DNA from: Clostridiaceae bacterium
Lineage (GTDB): Bacteria > Bacillota > Clostridia > Oscillospirales > Acutalibacteraceae
Assembly (NCBI GenBank): GCA_904501705.1
Contig: CAJGCA010000019.1
Span: 1-24,246, forward strand
Direction of reading: 5' to 3'
DNA length: 24,246 nt
Made by a program: the position numbers and the translations under genes. Numbering within the stretch: the stretch's first letter is position 1; every line of letters begins with the position of its first letter. Positions 6,521-15,931 of this stretch are shown piece after piece. Below the pieces are notes generated by a model. That model worked only from the letters and a program-made list of their open reading frames with translations. It was not told where the DNA came from and ran no database searches.

Positions 6521-6549
6521 ATTATAGCCTAAACGGATGCGATTGTCAA
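6521..6549 (-). promoter_or_regulatory. Consensus sigma-A promoter for tRNA-Val
   Basis: Minus-strand TTGACA (6544-6549) and TATAAT (6521-6526) with a 17-bp spacer, both perfect consensus. Transcription should start about 14-16 bases before the mature tRNA end at 6498. Confidence 0.92.
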
Positions 6550-6677
6550 GAGTTAAATTGCAAAAAAATCGGCTTTTTCTTCATTTTACAAGTTTTTCCG
6601 TGAAAAATGATGTTTATATGTTTGAAAAATGTAAAAAAGTGAAATTTCAGCCGATAAAATTGAAAATATTTCAAAAA

Positions 6678-6730
6678 TTTTGCAAGAATTGAAAATAAAA
6701 CTTGCAAAATTGCGTATCCTGTATTATAAT
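6678..6730 (+). promoter_or_regulatory. Promoter and inverted repeat before the aminotransferase gene
   Basis: TTGCAA (6702-6707) and TATAAT (6725-6730) are 17 bp apart. A perfect 9-bp inverted repeat, TTTTGCAAG (6678-6686) and CTTGCAAAA (6701-6709), has its right arm over the -35 box and is a possible operator. A separate 15-bp palindrome TTGAAA-ATA-TTTCAA lies at 6660-6674. The rest of 6499-6766 is AT-rich, divergent promoter DNA with no gene seen. Confidence 0.7.
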
Positions 6731-6766
6731 AGGTCACAATATCGCTATAAGAGAGGAAGACCCCCT

Positions 6767-8059
6767 ATGACGAACGCGAAAATGCGGTTTGCGGAAATGT
6801 CGCGGGCACAGCTTGAGGAGAAGCTGTCTGCCTTGCGCGCCGCGTACGAAGAATATAAGGCGCAGGGCCTGACGCTTGATATGTCCCGCGGCAAGCCCGG
6901 CGCGGATCAGCTCGACCTGTCGATGGATGTGCTCACCTGCATCGACGGACGCGAGGGCTATACCGCGGCGAATGGGTTTGACACCCGCAACTACGGCATT
7001 CTGGACGGCCTGCCCGAGGCGAAGTCGCTGTTCGCCGATATCCTGCATATGGATGCCGCGAACGTCATTGTCGGCGGCAACTCCAGCCTTAATATGATGT
7101 TCGACTACATCGCACAGGCGTACGGCACGGGCTTGTGCGGCAACGCGCCGTGGAGCACGCAGGGGGAGGTCAAGTTCCTTTGCCCCGTTCCCGGTTATGA
7201 CCGCCATTTTGCGGTGACGGCGCATTTCGGCATTAAGCTCATTCCCGTGGCGATGACCGCTGAGGGCCCCGATATGGATGCGGTGGAGGAGCTCATCAAG
7301 GATGCAGCTGTCAAGGGTATGTGGTGTGTGCCGATGTACTCCAATCCCGACGGCATCACCTATTCTGACGCAACGGTGCGCCGCATTGCGGCGATGAAGC
7401 CCGCGGCGAAGGACTTCCGCGTGATGTGGGACAACGCCTACTGCCTGCACCACGTCGAGGACGCGGGGGACACCCTGCTCGATCTCTATCCCGAACTTGT
7501 GAAGAACGGCAACGAGGATATGGCGGTGATGTTCACCTCCACCTCCAAGATCAGCTTCCCCGGTGCGGGTGTGGCGGCGATGGCGGCCTCTCCCGCAAAC
7601 ATTGCGGATGTCAAGCGCCGGTTGACGGTGCAGACCATCGGCTATGATAAGATGAATATGCTGCGCCATGTGCGGTATTTTAAGGACCTCGACGGCATCA
7701 AGGCACATATGAAGCGTCACGCCGCCATTATGCGTCCGAAGTTCGCGGCGGTCACCGACGCACTTGAGCGGCATCTCAGCGGTACGGGCGTTGCTGCATG
7801 GCACGACCCGAAGGGTGGCTATTTTGTCAGCGTTAACCTGATGGCTGGCTGTGCGAAGCGCACCATCGAGCTGCTCGCCGCGGCGGGCGTCAATATGACT
7901 CCTGCGGGCGCGACCTATCCTTACGGCAACGACCCGAAGGACTCCAACCTGCGCATCGCTCCTTCGTACCCCACGGTGGAGGAGCTGAAAGTTGCGATGG
8001 AACTCTTCTGCATCTGTGCGCAGATCGCTTGCGCGGAGAAATGCCTCGCGAACAACTGA
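6767..8059 (+). CDS. PLP-dependent aspartate aminotransferase, subgroup 1c type
   Basis: This 430-residue fold-type I aminotransferase most resembles the PF12897 group (subgroup 1c aspartate aminotransferases, as in Corynebacterium). They exchange the amino group between aspartate and 2-oxoglutarate using pyridoxal phosphate. Seen are DMSRGKPGADQLDLS (38-52), YGILDGLPEAK (76-86), the SNPDG motif with N193, the PLP-ring contacts D222 and Y225 in MWDNAYCLHH, and the Schiff-base lysine K261 in TSTSKISFPGAG. The substrate-carboxylate Arg is in LRIAPSYPT. The start at 6767 follows GAGAGGA (6751-6757); the open frame extends to 6680, but that would overlap the promoter. It stands alone between its own promoter and terminator, suggesting a general aspartate/glutamate metabolic role. 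Family call is firm; exact amino-acid preference is inference. Confidence 0.9.
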   Translation: MTNAKMRFAEMSRAQLEEKLSALRAAYEEYKAQGLTLDMSRGKPGADQLDLSMDVLTCIDGREGYTAANGFDTRNYGILDGLPEAKSLFADILHMDAANVIVGGNSSLNMMFDYIAQAYGTGLCGNAPWSTQGEVKFLCPVPGYDRHFAVTAHFGIKLIPVAMTAEGPDMDAVEELIKDAAVKGMWCVPMYSNPDGITYSDATVRRIAAMKPAAKDFRVMWDNAYCLHHVEDAGDTLLDLYPELVKNGNEDMAVMFTSTSKISFPGAGVAAMAASPANIADVKRRLTVQTIGYDKMNMLRHVRYFKDLDGIKAHMKRHAAIMRPKFAAVTDALERHLSGTGVAAWHDPKGGYFVSVNLMAGCAKRTIELLAAAGVNMTPAGATYPYGNDPKDSNLRIAPSYPTVEELKVAMELFCICAQIACAEKCLANN

Positions 8060-8066
8060 TTGACCG

Positions 8067-8096
8067 AAGCTCCCTGTCAACGGACAGGGAGCTTTT
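8067..8096 (+). terminator. Intrinsic terminator after the aminotransferase
   Basis: A 12-bp stem, AAGCTCCCTGTC (8067-8078) with its complement at 8083-8094, loop AACG, then TT continuing a T-run. It begins seven bases after the stop codon. Confidence 0.93.
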
Positions 8097-8136
8097 ATCC
8101 TTTCATAAAAACCTAGGGAAAAACACAGGAATTCCA

Positions 8137-8165
8137 TTGACTTTTTCATGTATTCTTTGTATAAT
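8137..8165 (+). promoter_or_regulatory. Sigma-A promoter for secDF
   Basis: TTGACT (8137-8142) and TATAAT (8160-8165) with a 17-bp spacer. The leader of about 48 nt ends in an AGGAGG ribosome site (8205-8210), nine bases before the secD ATG. Confidence 0.9.
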
Positions 8166-8219
8166 GTAGAATAATGCGGCGGAGTTTCTGCCGAAATAGC
8201 AAACAGGAGGTCAAATCAC

Positions 8220-9605
8220 ATGAAGCGTACACCGAAATGGTCATTCTTCATCGTGGCGATCCTCATCGCAGTGCTGTCCTTCACCGCTCTGTTCGGTGTG
8301 TACACGCGCTACGGTGACCGTGTCGATACCGTTATCCGCGGCGTGGACGGCATTCGCTGGGGTATCGATATCCGCGGTGGTGTGGATGTCACGTTTGGAC
8401 CTGTCGATGAGAAGATCGAGGTCTCTGCCACTCAGTTAGAGGGCGTCAAGACTATCATCGAGCAGCGTCTTGTCAGCAAGAACATTACCGACTACGAGGC
8501 CTATACCGATCTTGCCAATAAGCAGGTGATCGTCCGATTCCCGTGGGCGAGCACCACTGAGTCGCCTGAAGAGGCGGTCAAGGAGATCGGTCAGACCGCG
8601 ATGCTCGCATTCTATATTGGATCCGAAAAGGACGACAAGGGTAAGCCGAAGGGCACATTAGTGCTTGATGGCGACGACATTCAGTCCGCTGAGGCCGGTC
8701 AGATTCAGGACGAGAACGGCAACCTCGAGTACGTTGTACAGCTCGCACTCAAGGACTCCGGTAAGAAGGCGTTCTCCGATGCAACGAAAAAGCAGTATAA
8801 CAACGGCGTTGACTCCGGCAGCATTTCTATTTGGTTGGATGACACGATGATCTCCAATCCGACGGTTAATAGCCATATTACCGACGGTAATGCCATTATC
8901 AACGGTATGGAATCCGTTGATGCGGCAAAGGAGCTCGCGGCACTGATCACCTCGGGCGCTCTGCCCTTCGAGATCGAGGCGAAGAGTCTTGGCTCCATCT
9001 CCCCGACGATGGGTAGCAACGCGCTGTTCGCGATGGGTATCGCGGCGGTGATCGCGATGGCACTGGTCGTTGCGCTGATGATTGGTATCTATCGTCTGCC
9101 CGGTCTGGTGGCGGCGATCGCGCTGTGCGGTCAGATGGCGGCGACGGTCGCGGCGATCTCCGGCTATTTCGCGGTGTTCGACAGCTTCACCATGACGCTG
9201 CCCGGTATCGCGGGTATGATCCTTTCCATCGGTATCGGTGTTGACTGTAATGTCATCACCGCCGAGTCTGTGCGCGATGAGCTGCGTGCGGGCAAGACCA
9301 TCGACAGTGCTATCCGTTCGGGCTCGAAGAACTCCTTCTGGGCAATCTTCGACGGTAACATCACCGTGCTGATCGTGGCAGCGGTGCTGATGGGCGTGTT
9401 CGGTTCTTCCAACAGCCTGTTCGGTTTCTTCTTCAGCTGGCTGCCCGTGTCCACCACCGGCTCGGTGTATGCGTTCGGTTACACCCTGCTCATCGGTGTG
9501 TTCACCAACTTCATCTTCGGTATGTGGCTGTCCCGTGTGATGCTGCGCTCGATCTCCCGTCTGAAGATCTTCCGCAAGCCTTGGTTCTATGGAGGTGATC
9601 GCTGA
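8220..9605 (+). CDS. secD: Protein translocase subunit SecD
   Basis: This 461-residue membrane protein is SecD, which with SecF uses the proton or sodium gradient to pull preproteins out of the SecYEG channel. One N-terminal helix (about 8-27) precedes the DGIRWGIDIRGGVDVTF motif (43-59). A large extracytoplasmic domain runs to about residue 260 and is followed by five helices of the RND-like fold. The family's fourth-helix signature is present as LPGIAGMILSIGIG (327-340), then VDCNVITAESVRDELRAG (341-358). In typical SecD this reads AVDANVLIFERIREEL, so the Asp is kept but the FER segment has diverged. An AGGAGG site fixes the start. The TGA overlaps the secF ATG by one base (TGATG), which predicts coupled translation. 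Confidence 0.95.
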   Translation: MKRTPKWSFFIVAILIAVLSFTALFGVYTRYGDRVDTVIRGVDGIRWGIDIRGGVDVTFGPVDEKIEVSATQLEGVKTIIEQRLVSKNITDYEAYTDLANKQVIVRFPWASTTESPEEAVKEIGQTAMLAFYIGSEKDDKGKPKGTLVLDGDDIQSAEAGQIQDENGNLEYVVQLALKDSGKKAFSDATKKQYNNGVDSGSISIWLDDTMISNPTVNSHITDGNAIINGMESVDAAKELAALITSGALPFEIEAKSLGSISPTMGSNALFAMGIAAVIAMALVVALMIGIYRLPGLVAAIALCGQMAATVAAISGYFAVFDSFTMTLPGIAGMILSIGIGVDCNVITAESVRDELRAGKTIDSAIRSGSKNSFWAIFDGNITVLIVAAVLMGVFGSSNSLFGFFFSWLPVSTTGSVYAFGYTLLIGVFTNFIFGMWLSRVMLRSISRLKIFRKPWFYGGDR

Positions 9606-10507
9606 TGAAAAAGAGTTTTGATTTTGTCGGTCGCTTAAAGACCTTCCTCATCATCTCGGTCGTGATCATGGTCGTGGGCGTGCTGATGAATGTCATCTTC
9701 GGCACCAAGATGGATGTCGCTTTCAAAGGCGGCACGCAGCTGCGTTACAGCTATGAGGTCCAGCCCGACCTCGACAAGGTTGAGACGGCGGCGAAGGAGA
9801 TCCTCGGCAAGGATGCCGAGGCATCCCTCGATGAGGTCAACAACACCACCGTCGTCAGTGTCACGCTGCCCTCGGAGATCTCCACCGAGCAGCAGGACGC
9901 GTTCACCCAGAAGCTCGAGAAGGACTTTAAGGACAGCAAGCTGACGAACTTCAGTTCCAACACGCTGTCTGCCTCGATGGGTATGAAGTTCTTCCTGCGC
10001 TGCATTTTGGCGGTTGTCATCGCGGCGGCGCTGCTGCTCGTGTATGTCGGCTTCCGCTTCCGCAAGATCGGCGGTCTGTCCGCGGGCTTTGCGGCACTCA
10101 TCGCGCTGGTGCACGATCTGCTGATCGTCTATTTCACTTTCGTGATCTTCCGCATCGAACTTAACGAGAACTTCGTGGCGGTTATGCTGACCATCCTCGG
10201 CTACTCGCTCAACGATACCATCGTCATCTTCGACCGTATCCGTTCCAACAGCCGTAAGATGGACGCCCCGCTCGCCGAGGTCGTCAACCTCTCGCTCAAC
10301 CAGTGCCTGCGCCGCACCATCGTTACCAGTGTGACGACCTGCGTGGCGATCGGTACGATAGCGGTCGTGGCGCTCGTGATGCACATAGACAGCATCATCA
10401 GCTTCGCGCTGCCCATGCTGCTCGGCTCGATCTCGGGTTGCTATTCCTCTGTTGCGCTGAGTGCGCCGATCTGGGCGCGCTGGCTCAAGAAGGATGCCGA
10501 GGCGTAA
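9605..10507 (+). CDS. secF: Protein translocase subunit SecF
   Basis: This 300-residue protein is SecF, the partner of SecD in the SecDF export motor. It has an N-terminal helix (about 12-32), the VAFKGGTQLRYSY motif (38-50), an extracytoplasmic domain to about residue 125, and a five-helix C-terminal half. Family hallmarks are ALVHDLLIVYFTFVIFR (167-183, with the conserved His-Asp) and GYSLNDTIVIFDRIRSNS (199-216). Unlike the diverged SecD counterpart, this motif is canonical. The start overlaps the secD stop by one base, and GGAGGTGA lies upstream inside secD. A strong hairpin terminator follows, so the operon contains only these two genes. Length is usual for Firmicutes SecF when encoded separately. 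Confidence 0.95.
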   Translation: MKKSFDFVGRLKTFLIISVVIMVVGVLMNVIFGTKMDVAFKGGTQLRYSYEVQPDLDKVETAAKEILGKDAEASLDEVNNTTVVSVTLPSEISTEQQDAFTQKLEKDFKDSKLTNFSSNTLSASMGMKFFLRCILAVVIAAALLLVYVGFRFRKIGGLSAGFAALIALVHDLLIVYFTFVIFRIELNENFVAVMLTILGYSLNDTIVIFDRIRSNSRKMDAPLAEVVNLSLNQCLRRTIVTSVTTCVAIGTIAVVALVMHIDSIISFALPMLLGSISGCYSSVALSAPIWARWLKKDAEA

Positions 10508-10523
10508 TTCATTGCCAATCTCC

Positions 10524-10552
10524 GAAACCGCCGACGGGGAGTCGGCGGTTTC
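10524..10552 (+). terminator. Intrinsic terminator after secDF
   Basis: A perfect 12-bp stem, GAAACCGCCGAC (10524-10535) and its complement (10541-10552), with loop GGGGA, followed by a T-rich tail (GCTTTGTGTT). Confidence 0.88.
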
Positions 10553-10604
10553 GCTTTGTGTTAGATGGAAATTGCAGAAAATGTGAAAAAAGCAAATTTT
10601 ACAC

Positions 10605-10633
10605 TTGCATTTCTTAAATGAATGTGATATAGT
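10605..10633 (+). promoter_or_regulatory. Sigma-A promoter for rpmE
   Basis: TTGCAT (10605-10610) and TATAGT (10628-10633) with a 17-bp spacer. The same pair of boxes appears at the distal promoter of the YerC gene (22963-22991). Confidence 0.78.
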
Positions 10634-10667
10634 AACTCTGTTAGTCTAGGTAAAGAGGTGACAAACT

Positions 10668-10877
10668 ATGAAAGAGAGCATCCATCCCAACTATGAGCAG
10701 ACCACGATTACCTGCGCTTGCGGTAACGTGATCCCCACCGGCTCGACCAAGAAGGATATCCGCGTGGAAATTTGTTCCAAGTGCCATCCGTTCTTCACCG
10801 GTAAGCAGAAGCTCAACGATGCCGGTGGCCGTGTTGATCGCTTCAACAAGCGTTTCGGTCTGTCCAGCGAGAAATAA
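10668..10877 (+). CDS. rpmE: 50S ribosomal protein L31
   Basis: This 69-residue protein is ribosomal protein L31, a late-assembling component of the large subunit near the intersubunit bridges. It is the zinc-binding (C+) form, with C16 and C18 in TCACGN and C36 and C39 in ICSKCHPFFTGKQK. The tail DAGGRVDRFNKRFG is typical. The RBS AGAGGTG lies at 10654-10660. It has its own promoter and a hairpin terminator before the YigZ gene. In Firmicutes, zinc-form L31 can be replaced by a zinc-free paralogue under zinc starvation; no paralogue is seen in this window. Confidence 0.96.
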   Translation: MKESIHPNYEQTTITCACGNVIPTGSTKKDIRVEICSKCHPFFTGKQKLNDAGGRVDRFNKRFGLSSEK

Positions 10878-10892
10878 GTTTACGCTTAAAAT

Positions 10893-10920
10893 GGCAGTGC
10901 AGTTACTTGCACTGCCTTTT
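10893..10920 (+). terminator. Intrinsic terminator after rpmE
   Basis: A 9-bp perfect stem GGCAGTGCA/TGCACTGCC (10893-10901 and 10908-10916) is followed by TTTT. It is preceded by AAAA, so the pairing can extend slightly. The YigZ gene starts 27 bases later and may receive read-through, as no separate promoter is visible. Confidence 0.83.
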
Positions 10921-10946
10921 CTCGTTTTACGAAAGGGGGTAAATCC

Positions 10947-11582
10947 GTGTCTATGCAGGAATATCGCACCATTGCCAAGGCGGCGGTGGATGAATTCACC
11001 GAGAAGCGCTCCCGCTTCATCGGCGCGATCCAGCCTGTCACCACCGAGGAGGAGGCGCAGGCGTTCATCCGTGCGCGCAGTAAGGAGATGTGGGACGCCA
11101 AGCACAACGTCTACGCCTATGTGCTGTCGAATGGCAGTGTTTGCCGCTTTTCCGACGACGGCGAGCCGCAGGGCACGGCGGGCATTCCCGCGCTGGATGT
11201 CCTGCGTAAGGAGAACCTGACCGATTGCGTCGTGGTGGTCACCCGTTATTTCGGCGGCATCCTGCTCGGCGGCGGGGGTCTCGTGCGTGCATATTCCCAC
11301 GCGACCAAGATCGCGGTGGACGCCGCGGGCATCGTGCGGATGTGCCCGTGTATGCAGGGGGAGATCACCTGTGACTACGCCCAATACGGCTGGGTGCCCG
11401 CAATGATCGCCGCGGCTGAGGGGACGGTCACCGACACCCGTTTTGAGGACACGGTGACGGTTTGCTTCTCTCTGCCGATCGAGAAAAAAGGTGCGCTGCA
11501 GACGGAATTGACCGAGCGCAGCGCGGGTCGGCTGACCATAAATGAGATCGGCGTGGTGTATGAGCCTCGCGCGATCAAATAA
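10947..11582 (+). CDS. YigZ/IMPACT family protein
   Basis: This 211-residue protein belongs to the YigZ (UPF0029, IMPACT-related) family. The N-terminal domain shows AKHNVYAYVL (51-60), DDGEPQGTAG (70-79) and RYFGGILLGGGGLVRAY (100-116), the family's defining glycine-rich motif, followed by a C-terminal DUF1949-like domain (about 135-205). The biochemical function is unsettled: the fold is like ribosomal S5/EF-G domain IV, suggesting nucleic-acid or ribosome contact. A GTG start at 10947 is preferred because AAAGGGGG (10932-10939) is seven bases upstream; the in-frame ATG at 10953 would leave thirteen. No own promoter is visible between it and rpmE. Confidence 0.9.
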   Translation: MSMQEYRTIAKAAVDEFTEKRSRFIGAIQPVTTEEEAQAFIRARSKEMWDAKHNVYAYVLSNGSVCRFSDDGEPQGTAGIPALDVLRKENLTDCVVVVTRYFGGILLGGGGLVRAYSHATKIAVDAAGIVRMCPCMQGEITCDYAQYGWVPAMIAAAEGTVTDTRFEDTVTVCFSLPIEKKGALQTELTERSAGRLTINEIGVVYEPRAIK

Positions 11583-11666
11583 TTTTCAATTTTTTTGGAT
11601 TTTTGCAGGATTTTATCGATTTTCTGCGTATAACGGAGTAAACGATGCAAATTAGGAGGTGCGAGG

Positions 11667-12674
11667 ATGGAAAGAAAGACGATTCTCCCGTGGGAGGAGA
11701 CCGAGCGACAGATTTTGTCGCCGCTGGCGGCGTTTTCCGCCGACAGTCGCGGTCGCGAGCGCCCCGAGGAAAAGAGCCCCTATCGCACCGCCTATCAGCG
11801 GGATCGCGATCGCGTCCTGCACTGCAAATCCTTCCGTCGCCTCAAGCACAAGACGCAGGTTTTCTTGGCACCGGAGGGCGACCATTACCGCACGCGATTG
11901 ACCCACACCCTCGAGGTTGCGCAGATCGCGCGTACCATCGCCCGCGCTTTGCGGCTTAACGAGGACCTCACCGAGGCGGTCGCGCTCGCGCACGATCTCG
12001 GGCACACCCCCTTCGGTCACGCGGGCGAGCGAAGCCTCAACGGGCTGATGCCCGACGGCTTCCGTCACTATGAGCAGAGCGTGCGTGTGGTGGAAAAGCT
12101 GGAGAACACCGGCATGGGGCTTAACCTTACCTGGGAGGTGCGCAATGGTATCCTCTGCCACACCAAAGGGCAGACCGCTGCGACGCTGGAGGGACAGATC
12201 GTCCGCTGGGCAGACCGCATCGCGTACGTTAACCACGATATGGACGACGCCATCCGCGCGGGCGTGCTGCGCGAGGAGGATATTCCGCTGGAGATCCATC
12301 TCAACGTCGGCGACTGCCACACCGCGCGCATCGACACGCTGGTGACCGCGATGATCGCGGGCAGCGGCAACACCATCGCGATGGACCCCGAGATCGAGCC
12401 GTATTTTCTGCAGCTGCACGATTTTATGTATGCGAACCTCTACCTTAACCCGAAGGCGAAGAGTGAAGAGAGCAAGGTGGACGGGATCATTTCGCGGCTG
12501 TTTGACTATTACCGCAAAAATCCCGACCGACTGCCGGACGAATATGCGCTCATCCGTGAGCGGGACGGCGTCGAGCAGGCGGTGTGCGACTATATCGCCG
12601 GTATGACCGACAATTTCGCGCTGCAGACCTATCACGAATTATACGTGCCCCGCGGCTGGTCCGTGGTACTGTAA
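11667..12674 (+). CDS. dgt: HD-domain deoxyguanosinetriphosphate triphosphohydrolase-like protein
   Basis: This 335-residue protein is of the Dgt/SAMHD1-like HD family, which cleaves dNTPs to the nucleoside and triphosphate. The metal site is intact: H80 in RLTHTLEVAQ, the H109-D110 pair in ALAHDLGHTPFGHAGE, and D183 in RWADRIAYVNHDMDD. The N-terminal SPYRTAYQRDRDRVLHCKSFRRLKHKTQVF segment (37-66) is diagnostic of bacterial dGTPase-like proteins. AGGAGGT at 11654-11660 fixes the ATG. The order dgt-dnaG-rpoD is a common clostridial arrangement, linking dNTP pool control to replication priming. The gap to dnaG is only 32 bases, so cotranscription is likely. No confident promoter was found in the AT-rich 84-base gap upstream. 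Which dNTP it prefers cannot be read here. Confidence 0.93.
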   Translation: MERKTILPWEETERQILSPLAAFSADSRGRERPEEKSPYRTAYQRDRDRVLHCKSFRRLKHKTQVFLAPEGDHYRTRLTHTLEVAQIARTIARALRLNEDLTEAVALAHDLGHTPFGHAGERSLNGLMPDGFRHYEQSVRVVEKLENTGMGLNLTWEVRNGILCHTKGQTAATLEGQIVRWADRIAYVNHDMDDAIRAGVLREEDIPLEIHLNVGDCHTARIDTLVTAMIAGSGNTIAMDPEIEPYFLQLHDFMYANLYLNPKAKSEESKVDGIISRLFDYYRKNPDRLPDEYALIRERDGVEQAVCDYIAGMTDNFALQTYHELYVPRGWSVVL

Positions 12675-12706
12675 ATTTCCAATCAAATGATAAGGAGGGA
12701 AGACCA

Positions 12707-14458
12707 ATGGCACTGCCCGAGAGCTTTTTGCAAGAGCTCATCGCAAAAAATGATATTGAGAGTGTGGTGTCCGGCTACGTCTCCCTCAAACGGCGTGGAC
12801 GCAACCTCGTCGGTCTTTGCCCCTTCCACGGGGAAAAGACGGCATCTTTCAACCTCTATCCCGAAACGTCCTCCTTTTACTGCTTCGGTTGTCAGGCGGG
12901 CGGCGATGTTATCACCTTTATTAAGCGGATAGAAAACCTTGATTATATGGATGCGGTGCGATTCCTCGCCGACCGTTCTGGGATGAAGCTGCCCGAATAT
13001 ACCAAAGAAAACGATGCATCCTCTCGCCTGCGGATGCGTATATTAGAAGCAAACCGTGAGGCGGCGAGGCTCTATCATCAGGCGCTGTACAGTCCTGAGG
13101 GAAAAGTGGCGCTGGACTATTTCCACCGCCGCGGCTACACTGACGCGACCATCAAGCACTTCGGGCTCGGCTTTGCGCCGCCCGGGTGGGATTTTCTGTT
13201 GAATGGGTTGACCGCAAAGGGCTTTCACCGCGAGGAGCTGATTGCCGCGTTTTTAGCGGCGAAAGGGCGTAACGGCGGTGCTTATGACGTGTTTCGCAAC
13301 CGCGTCATTATCCCGATCATCGACATCCGCGGTAACGTTGTTGGCTTTGGTGGGCGTGTGCTCGACGATACCAAGCCGAAATATATTAACACCGAAAACA
13401 CCCTTGCTTATGTCAAGAGCCGCAACCTGTTCGCGCTCAACTTCGCGAAGAACGCGGGGCGGGAGCTCAACCTCTGCGAGGGCTATATGGACGTCATTGC
13501 GATGCATCAGGCGGGCTTCACCAACACGGTGGCGGCGCTTGGCACGGCGTTCCCCGATGAGCAGATCCAACTCATCGCTCGCTACGCCGATCGTATCAAC
13601 CTCATCTTCGATGCCGACGGTGCGGGACAGAAGGCGACCCGTAAGGCGATCGACAGTCTGCGTAAGACGGGTCTGGACGTACGAGTGGTGACCATTCCCG
13701 ATGGGAAGGACCCCGACGAATATATTAAGAAAAACGGCGCGGAGGCGTTTAAGCTTCTGCTGGAACGCTCAGCGAATGCCATTGAGTACCGGCTGCTGGA
13801 GATTGGGCGCAAGAATGACATTCATTCTCCAAACGGCAAGGTCGAGTATATGAAAGAGGCAACCGCCCTGCTGTCGAGGCTGAATAATCGCGTTGAGCAG
13901 GATGTTTACGCGGGTCGCTTGAGCGAACTGCTCGGCGTGTCCAAGGATGCGATCCTGCAGGAGATACAAAGCCATCAACGGCGGCAAAACCGGGCGGCGG
14001 AACGACAGATGCTCACCACCATCCTACGGCAAGAAACGAAGGAGTTGCGCATGGTAAACCCGCAGGCGAACACCTTTCCGCGAGCGGCCGCAGCGGAAGA
14101 GAGCTTGCTGGGCACGCTGATTCTGCACCCCGATTATATTGCACAGGCGCAGAAGGAACTGCCGTCCGAGATGTTCCTCACCGACTTTAACCGTGAACTG
14201 TACGGCCGTCTGCTCAAGCGGCACAGCCATGGGCTGATGGTGGAGTTGGCGTTCTTGGCGGCGGATTACGACGAGTTGGGGATGGCGTACATCTCCCGTA
14301 TGGTGAAGGACGCTAAGGATCGTATCGCGGAGGATATCACCGTCTATACGGCGATCATCCGTGAGGAGCATGCCCTTAAGGGTATGGCCGATCCGGCAGG
14401 TGCGTCGGACGAATCGATACAAAAGATGCTGGAAACCTTGCGGGCACGCAAGCAGTAA
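12707..14458 (+). CDS. dnaG: DNA primase DnaG
   Basis: This 583-residue protein is the replicative primase, which makes the short RNA primers for DNA synthesis and binds the DnaB-type helicase. The N-terminal zinc domain has C38, H41, C59 and C62 (CPFHGEKTASFNLY...YCFGC). The RNA-polymerase domain shows DVFRNRVIIPIIDIRGNVVGFGGR (194-217). The TOPRIM motifs are EGYMDVIA (E258, D262) and FDADGAGQKA (D302, D304). Residues about 440-583 are the helicase-binding part. The ATG at 12707 is chosen because AAGGAGGG (12692-12699) precedes it and the protein then starts with the usual MALPESFLQEL; the open frame extends 41 codons further, into dgt. rpoD starts 18 bases after the stop, the classic macromolecular-synthesis pairing. 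Length matches the family. Confidence 0.97.
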   Translation: MALPESFLQELIAKNDIESVVSGYVSLKRRGRNLVGLCPFHGEKTASFNLYPETSSFYCFGCQAGGDVITFIKRIENLDYMDAVRFLADRSGMKLPEYTKENDASSRLRMRILEANREAARLYHQALYSPEGKVALDYFHRRGYTDATIKHFGLGFAPPGWDFLLNGLTAKGFHREELIAAFLAAKGRNGGAYDVFRNRVIIPIIDIRGNVVGFGGRVLDDTKPKYINTENTLAYVKSRNLFALNFAKNAGRELNLCEGYMDVIAMHQAGFTNTVAALGTAFPDEQIQLIARYADRINLIFDADGAGQKATRKAIDSLRKTGLDVRVVTIPDGKDPDEYIKKNGAEAFKLLLERSANAIEYRLLEIGRKNDIHSPNGKVEYMKEATALLSRLNNRVEQDVYAGRLSELLGVSKDAILQEIQSHQRRQNRAAERQMLTTILRQETKELRMVNPQANTFPRAAAAEESLLGTLILHPDYIAQAQKELPSEMFLTDFNRELYGRLLKRHSHGLMVELAFLAADYDELGMAYISRMVKDAKDRIAEDITVYTAIIREEHALKGMADPAGASDESIQKMLETLRARKQ

Positions 14459-14476
14459 AAGAAAGGATTGAATAAT

Positions 14477-15676
<1,200 letters not shown>

Positions 15677-15679
15677 TGA

Positions 15680-15931
15680 AGCCAAAGCACTTAAACCCGA
15701 ACCAGCCTTAAAGGGCGATTTTTCGGTATCTTTTGGCTCATTGTCGCACATAGGCGTCAGCCTTATGTGCTCCGCTTCACCAAAATCTACACAAAAAAGC
15801 GCATCTTTAAGGTTGCAGAATTTTGTGACAAACGGATTTTTTGGTGAGATAGGCAGAAAAATCGTATTTTAACGATGCCTCAGCAGAAAATCCGTATCAC
15901 AAAATCTGATTCGGGTTTAAGAGCTTTGGCT
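15680..15931. repeat. MITE-like element with 26-bp terminal inverted repeats
   Basis: The 252-bp segment between the rpoD stop and the terminator is bounded by inverted repeats 15680-15705 and 15906-15931 that match at 24 of 26 positions (starting AGCCAAAGC and ending GCTTTGGCT). Inside are more complementary pairs: GCACATA/TATGTGC around GGC-GTCA-GCC (15746-15770), TCACCAAAA/TTTTGGTGA (15777 and 15839 regions), ATTTTGTGA/TCACAAAAT (15820 and 15897 regions), and AGGC...ATCG/CGAT...GCCT (15851-15880). No credible coding frame is present. It could be a non-autonomous mobile element or a large structured 3' RNA of rpoD. I see no exact target-site duplication (TAATGAA against TAAAGAA is the nearest). 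Confidence 0.72.

Noticed and set aside
6734..8149. 471-codon open frame antisense to the aminotransferase
   Set aside because: It lies wholly opposite a well-supported enzyme gene, shows no family motif, and its open state follows from GC-rich codon bias on the coding strand.
11583..11666. Sigma-A promoter before dgt (TTGCAG and TATAAC)
   Set aside because: The spacing is about 20 bp, unlike the uniform 17 bp of the other promoters here, so it was not listed.
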